A stretch of 9,014 bases of DNA, from positions 1-9,014 of the forward strand of contig JBFHER010000161.1 in assembly GCA_041584055.1 (NCBI GenBank), given 5' to 3'. This document shows positions 6,490 through 9,014 of the stretch, in pieces. Both the position numbers and the translations under genes were made by a program. Under the pieces are notes generated by a model, which saw nothing but the letters and a program-made list of their open reading frames with translations, was not told where the DNA came from and did no database searches. How positions within the stretch are numbered: position 1 is the first letter of the stretch; each line of letters starts with the position of its first letter. Source of the stretch: JBFHER01 sp041584055 (GTDB taxonomy: Bacteria; Bacteroidota; Bacteroidia; Bacteroidales; UBA5342).

Positions 6490-6505
6490 TTGAAAATTGA
6501 AGCCA

Positions 6506-7318
6506 ATGATTGTATTTCCAAATGCCAAAATAAATTTAGGGTTAAACATTGTTGAAAAAAGAAAAGATGGCTACCATAATGTGGAAACGTTGTTTTATCC
6601 GATTGCCTTGTGTGATATTTTGGAGATAATACCCGGAGAAGCACAGGATCTGTCATTTTCACAGAGTGGGATTGGTTTGCCCGCTAAGGCCGGCGAAAAT
6701 CTGGTTGAAAAAGCGTATCAACTGCTGTCAGGCATATACCCCATGCCAAAATTGAAAGTGCATTTGCATAAAGTTATTCCTTTTGGTGCAGGTCTCGGGG
6801 GAGGGTCGTCCGATGCATCCTTTGCGTTAAAAGCAATGGATGAACTTGCCGAACTGGGGCTGTCAACGGACGAACTGAAAGCATTGAGTGCAAAGATTGG
6901 TGCTGATTGTCCATTCTTTGTTGATAACGAGCCTTCACTGGCAAAGGGGATAGGCGATGTGCTTCAGTCTTTAGCGATTGATTTGTCGGGCTACTTTTTA
7001 GTGCTGATAAAACCGAATGTGGTTGTACCCACAGCTGAGGCTTACAAGTATGTGGTGCCTGCAAAGCCCAAACATCCTCTGGAAGAGATCATTCATCTGC
7101 CTGTTGAAAAATGGAAGGGGCGGCTTGTTAACGACTTTGAGACTTCTGTATTTAGGTCTTATCCTGAAATTGGAGCAGTGAAAGAAAAATTGTATTACTA
7201 CGGTGCTGTTTATGCATCCATGTCGGGAAGTGGTGCTTCTGTGTTTGGATTGTTTAAAAACGAAGTGGACCTTTCTTCAGTTTTTAAAGATTGTTTTATT
7301 TTTACCCAAATGTTGTAA
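6506..7318 (+). CDS. ispE: 4-diphosphocytidyl-2-C-methyl-D-erythritol kinase
   Basis: IspE uses ATP to phosphorylate the 2-hydroxyl of 4-diphosphocytidyl-methylerythritol, a middle step of the MEP route to isoprenoid precursors. The 270-residue protein is a GHMP-family kinase of normal length. It begins FPNAKINLGLNI with K8 as the expected substrate-binding lysine. The phosphate-binding loop IPFGAGLGGGSSDA is at 91-104, the catalytic Asp is expected at D135 in GADCPFF, and the C-terminal glycine motif MSGSGASVFGLF is at 239-250. A TTG at 6497 would add three residues. I chose the ATG at 6506 because family members start directly at the FPNAKINLGL strand and because the promoter leaves almost no leader for the TTG. 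It is divergent from dnaB and is followed by a palindromic repeat. Confidence 0.97.
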   Translation: MIVFPNAKINLGLNIVEKRKDGYHNVETLFYPIALCDILEIIPGEAQDLSFSQSGIGLPAKAGENLVEKAYQLLSGIYPMPKLKVHLHKVIPFGAGLGGGSSDASFALKAMDELAELGLSTDELKALSAKIGADCPFFVDNEPSLAKGIGDVLQSLAIDLSGYFLVLIKPNVVVPTAEAYKYVVPAKPKHPLEEIIHLPVEKWKGRLVNDFETSVFRSYPEIGAVKEKLYYYGAVYASMSGSGASVFGLFKNEVDLSSVFKDCFIFTQML

Positions 7319-7320
7319 GT

Positions 7321-7422
7321 GGCCTCGCCTCCTGGAAAGGGGGAACTTCATCTATCCAAATTTATTGCTCTCCTCTCAGTTCAGCTTTTTCGCTGGGAAG
7401 GAGAGGGGCCCGGGGTAAGGCC
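7321..7422. repeat. Palindromic intergenic repeat between convergent genes
   Basis: This 102-bp block is much richer in G and C than the nearby intergenic DNA. Its ends are imperfect inverted repeats: GGCCTCGCC at 7321-7329 against GGGGTAAGGCC at 7412-7422. Inside, CTCTCCT (7368-7374) pairs with AGGAGAG (7399-7405), and CAGC/GCTG (7382-7385 with 7392-7395) forms a nested stem around TTTTTC. The GGAGAGGGGCCCGGGGTAAGGCC-like end resembles the dispersed hairpin repeats often found between Bacteroidota genes. It fills nearly the whole gap between the ispE and DUF2130 stop codons and may act as a two-way terminator. Copy number elsewhere cannot be seen from this window. Confidence 0.6.
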
Positions 7423-7427
7423 ATTCA

Positions 7428-8699
7428 TCACTCTTCGCTCCCTTCTAAATCCTCATCACCTTCTATCTCCAGCGCCCGTACCGGTGCTATTGCATTTCCT
7501 GCAATTCCTTTTACGGATTGAAACATATGTGTGGTGTTAAGCACAACTTTTTGAATTTGTTTCTCCCGGCGCTTCCAGATGCCTTCCATGGCCCGTCGCT
7601 CCCTGGTGAGTTCGCTTTGCATCTCTGTAAATCCTTCCACGATGGCTTCTATCTGCATTCTGAATTCACTGCTGGTCAGATAATCATAGAGCATCACCAT
7701 CTTGTCACCCTTGTTCTCCTGCGTTGCGACAGCATTGTTGATTTGAACAACTGACTCCCGCAGTACATGACACAGTCCCTTGAACTCTTCAAAGGTACAT
7801 ATCCAAACGCCTTCTTTCATGCCCATGCGATCCATGTCTTTCGGCATCGCTTCAGTCACCAGAACACCAATGCTGGCATTGCGGTTTCGCATGTCGGTTT
7901 TAAATTTCTCAATCCATCCGGCCTGAAAATCCTTGGTGCGCTTGCTTTCATAATAAATGGATCCGCAGTTCTGATGCGCCCTGGTATTCACAATCTGAAC
8001 ACAGTCAGCACCACGAACACCTTTTTTAATCTCTTCAATGCTGTCAAGGGGGAACTGGTTTTGCAACCATTCTTCAATGGCAAGTTCCTGAACCTCTCCC
8101 TGAATTTGCATGGAGCCCTGCTGGGCTTTTAACTGGGCATCTTTTAATTGGGTATGCAGTTGTTGAATGATGTGATCTTTTTCTTTGATCTTTAATTCAT
8201 TTTGCTCATCAAGAGATTTCTGTATTCTTTGTTTTTCTTTGTTAACCTGTTCAGTTATTTCCTTTTGAGATTCCAGTTTTATCTCGTCACGCAAGGTCTC
8301 TTTTTCACGCTTCAACTGCTCTACCTGTGCAAGCGCCTTGTTGAATTCTTTTAATTTTGAAGACTTGTCTTCAATCTCCTTTTGCAGCATTTGCATTTGA
8401 TCTGATTGCTCTTCGGCCAACTGCTTGCGCAACCGGGTTTCAATGTTTTGCCTTTCTTCTTTTAATTTCTTCCGGATGCCATCTTCTATGGATGACTGCA
8501 GATTTTCTTTCTCTTTGGCAATGGCTGCACGATCCTTGTTCATTTGGGCAAGACTTGCTTCATGTTTCTTTTTCTCTTCCGCCAGATAATTGGTGTATTT
8601 TTTCCTTATTTCTGATTCCAGTTCATGAGAAAGTGCTGAGTTAACGTCTATGATTTGTCCACAATTCGGACATTTTATTTTGTTTTCATTTTGGGACAT
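7428..8699 (-). CDS. DUF2130 protein: coiled coil with nuclease-like core
   Basis: The 423-residue protein matches the DUF2130 family, whose function is unknown. It opens with a single zinc-knuckle half, CPNCG (C10, C13), without a second CxxC. Residues about 25-200 are a long Glu/Lys/Gln-rich coiled coil. The conserved domain follows: GEVQELAIEEWL (201-212), ADCVQIV (231-237), IYYESKRTKDFQAGWIEKFK (248-267), an IGVLVTEAMP strand (277-286) and GVWICTFEEF (297-306). D232, E251-S-K253 and Q259 are spaced like the D...ExK...Q active site of PD-(D/E)XK nucleases; this is my inference. A second helical region (about 340-385) and an acidic tail end the protein. There is no signal peptide or membrane span, so it should be cytoplasmic. 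It is a lone leftward gene, convergent with ispE. Confidence 0.93.
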   Translation of the reverse strand: MSQNENKIKCPNCGQIIDVNSALSHELESEIRKKYTNYLAEEKKKHEASLAQMNKDRAAIAKEKENLQSSIEDGIRKKLKEERQNIETRLRKQLAEEQSDQMQMLQKEIEDKSSKLKEFNKALAQVEQLKREKETLRDEIKLESQKEITEQVNKEKQRIQKSLDEQNELKIKEKDHIIQQLHTQLKDAQLKAQQGSMQIQGEVQELAIEEWLQNQFPLDSIEEIKKGVRGADCVQIVNTRAHQNCGSIYYESKRTKDFQAGWIEKFKTDMRNRNASIGVLVTEAMPKDMDRMGMKEGVWICTFEEFKGLCHVLRESVVQINNAVATQENKGDKMVMLYDYLTSSEFRMQIEAIVEGFTEMQSELTRERRAMEGIWKRREKQIQKVVLNTTHMFQSVKGIAGNAIAPVRALEIEGDEDLEGSEE

Positions 8700-8736
8700 A
8701 CGCTTGATTTAATAAAATTTTCAATGGATTGAAGAC

Positions 8737-8744
8737 CAAAGATA
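8737..8744 (-). promoter_or_regulatory. Putative -7 promoter box for the DUF2130 gene
   Basis: The minus strand reads TATCTTTG, an exact TAnnTTTG match, 37 nt before the ATG, giving a leader of about 30 nt. A -33 TTG at the usual spacing is not evident. Confidence 0.45.
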
Positions 8745-8916
8745 GGCAAACATCAGGTTTATTTTTATGCTTTGGAATGTTAAAATATAATATCCTGTTG
8801 TAGAGATGTCTGTGAAGGACCAAACAAAGTCCGTTTTATAGGGAAAATGTTTTTTTGAGTTTCAAAATGTATGTTTTTTTATACTTTTACTTCTGCTTAC
8901 AGTCAAATAAATAATT

Positions 8917-9014
8917 ATGCAGCATGTTTTTTCACTTGTTCTAACGTGTGTTTTAATATCAGCATTTGCTCAGAAAAAAGCCCTTGAGATTGAAGATTTC
9001 AATCACTGGATGCA
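8917..9014 (+). CDS. Secreted protein N-terminus, possibly S9 family peptidase (partial)
   Basis: Only the first 32 codons are in the window. An in-frame TAA at 8908-8910 fixes the ATG at 8917. Residues 1-18 (MQHVFSLVLTCVLISAFA) form a signal peptide ending in a signal peptidase I site AFA before Gln. The mature start QKKALEIEDFNHWM resembles the N-termini of Bacteroidota prolyl-oligopeptidase-like S9 peptidases, where QKK and a D-[FY]-x-x-W motif precede the beta-propeller. Export to the periplasm is well supported; the peptidase identity is a guess from about a dozen residues. The gap before it (8745-8916) contains AT-rich sequence and no clear promoter or RNA gene. Confidence 0.8.
   Translation, partial: MQHVFSLVLTCVLISAFAQKKALEIEDFNHWM

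Noticed and set aside
6399..6662. A leftward 87-codon frame crossing the ispE start
   Set aside because: It overlaps the ispE promoter and coding start in antisense and its product is low-complexity, as expected from AT-rich intergenic DNA.
7767..8132. A rightward 121-codon frame opposite the DUF2130 gene
   Set aside because: It lies entirely antisense to a well-supported gene, has no promoter or start signal, and encodes no recognisable motif.
8817..8832. GGAC/GTCC short hairpin upstream of the right-edge gene, considered as a regulatory RNA or attenuator
   Set aside because: A 4-bp stem with an 8-nt loop is too weak and has no supporting context.
1..9014. Search for CRISPR arrays, insertion sequences, tRNA or rRNA genes, inteins in dnaB, toxin-antitoxin pairs and defence genes
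   Set aside because: No regularly spaced repeats, transposase motifs, RNA gene signatures or intein splicing blocks were seen. The window looks like ordinary core chromosome.

Overview
The window reads as chromosomal housekeeping sequence from a member of the Bacteroidota, probably a Cytophagales- or Sphingobacteriales-like lineage. Three things point there. Ribosomal protein S16 carries the long Ala/Glu/Lys-rich C-terminal tail seen in this phylum. Shine-Dalgarno sequences are largely absent. Several gene starts are preceded by the Bacteroidota -7 promoter box TAnnTTTG instead of sigma70-type boxes. The genus cannot be named from sequence reading alone.

Layout, left to right. A leftward radical SAM enzyme of the AmmeMemoRadiSam type runs off the left edge and appears to start with TTG (1-684). 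A strong hairpin terminator (791-819) ends leftward rpsP (842-1522). A leftward two-gene unit follows: a YbjQ/UPF0145 protein (1894-2208) and, one base after its stop, a 39-residue single-pass membrane peptide (1773-1892). Rightward dodecin (2385-2594) converges on a leftward long-chain acyl-CoA synthetase (2663-4339). The 348-bp gap before dnaB holds a 9-bp-arm inverted repeat and a possible decayed rightward coding remnant. Leftward dnaB (4688-6220) diverges from rightward ispE (6506-7318). A compact palindromic repeat (7321-7422) separates ispE from a convergent leftward DUF2130 protein (7428-8699). The right edge catches the start of a secreted protein, possibly an S9-family peptidase (8917 onward).

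The genes are mostly single transcription units with their own promoters and do not form one pathway. Their roles are translation (rpsP), replication (dnaB), isoprenoid precursor synthesis (ispE), fatty acid activation (acyl-CoA synthetase), flavin storage (dodecin), and poorly understood functions (YbjQ, DUF2130, AmmeMemoRadiSam). I see no mobile element, CRISPR array, tRNA, rRNA or defence island. The points most worth a second look are the ybjQ-linked membrane micropeptide, the nuclease-like core of the coiled-coil DUF2130 protein, the inverted repeat upstream of the acyl-CoA synthetase, the intergenic palindromic repeat, and the possible gliding-motility-type remnant beside dnaB.
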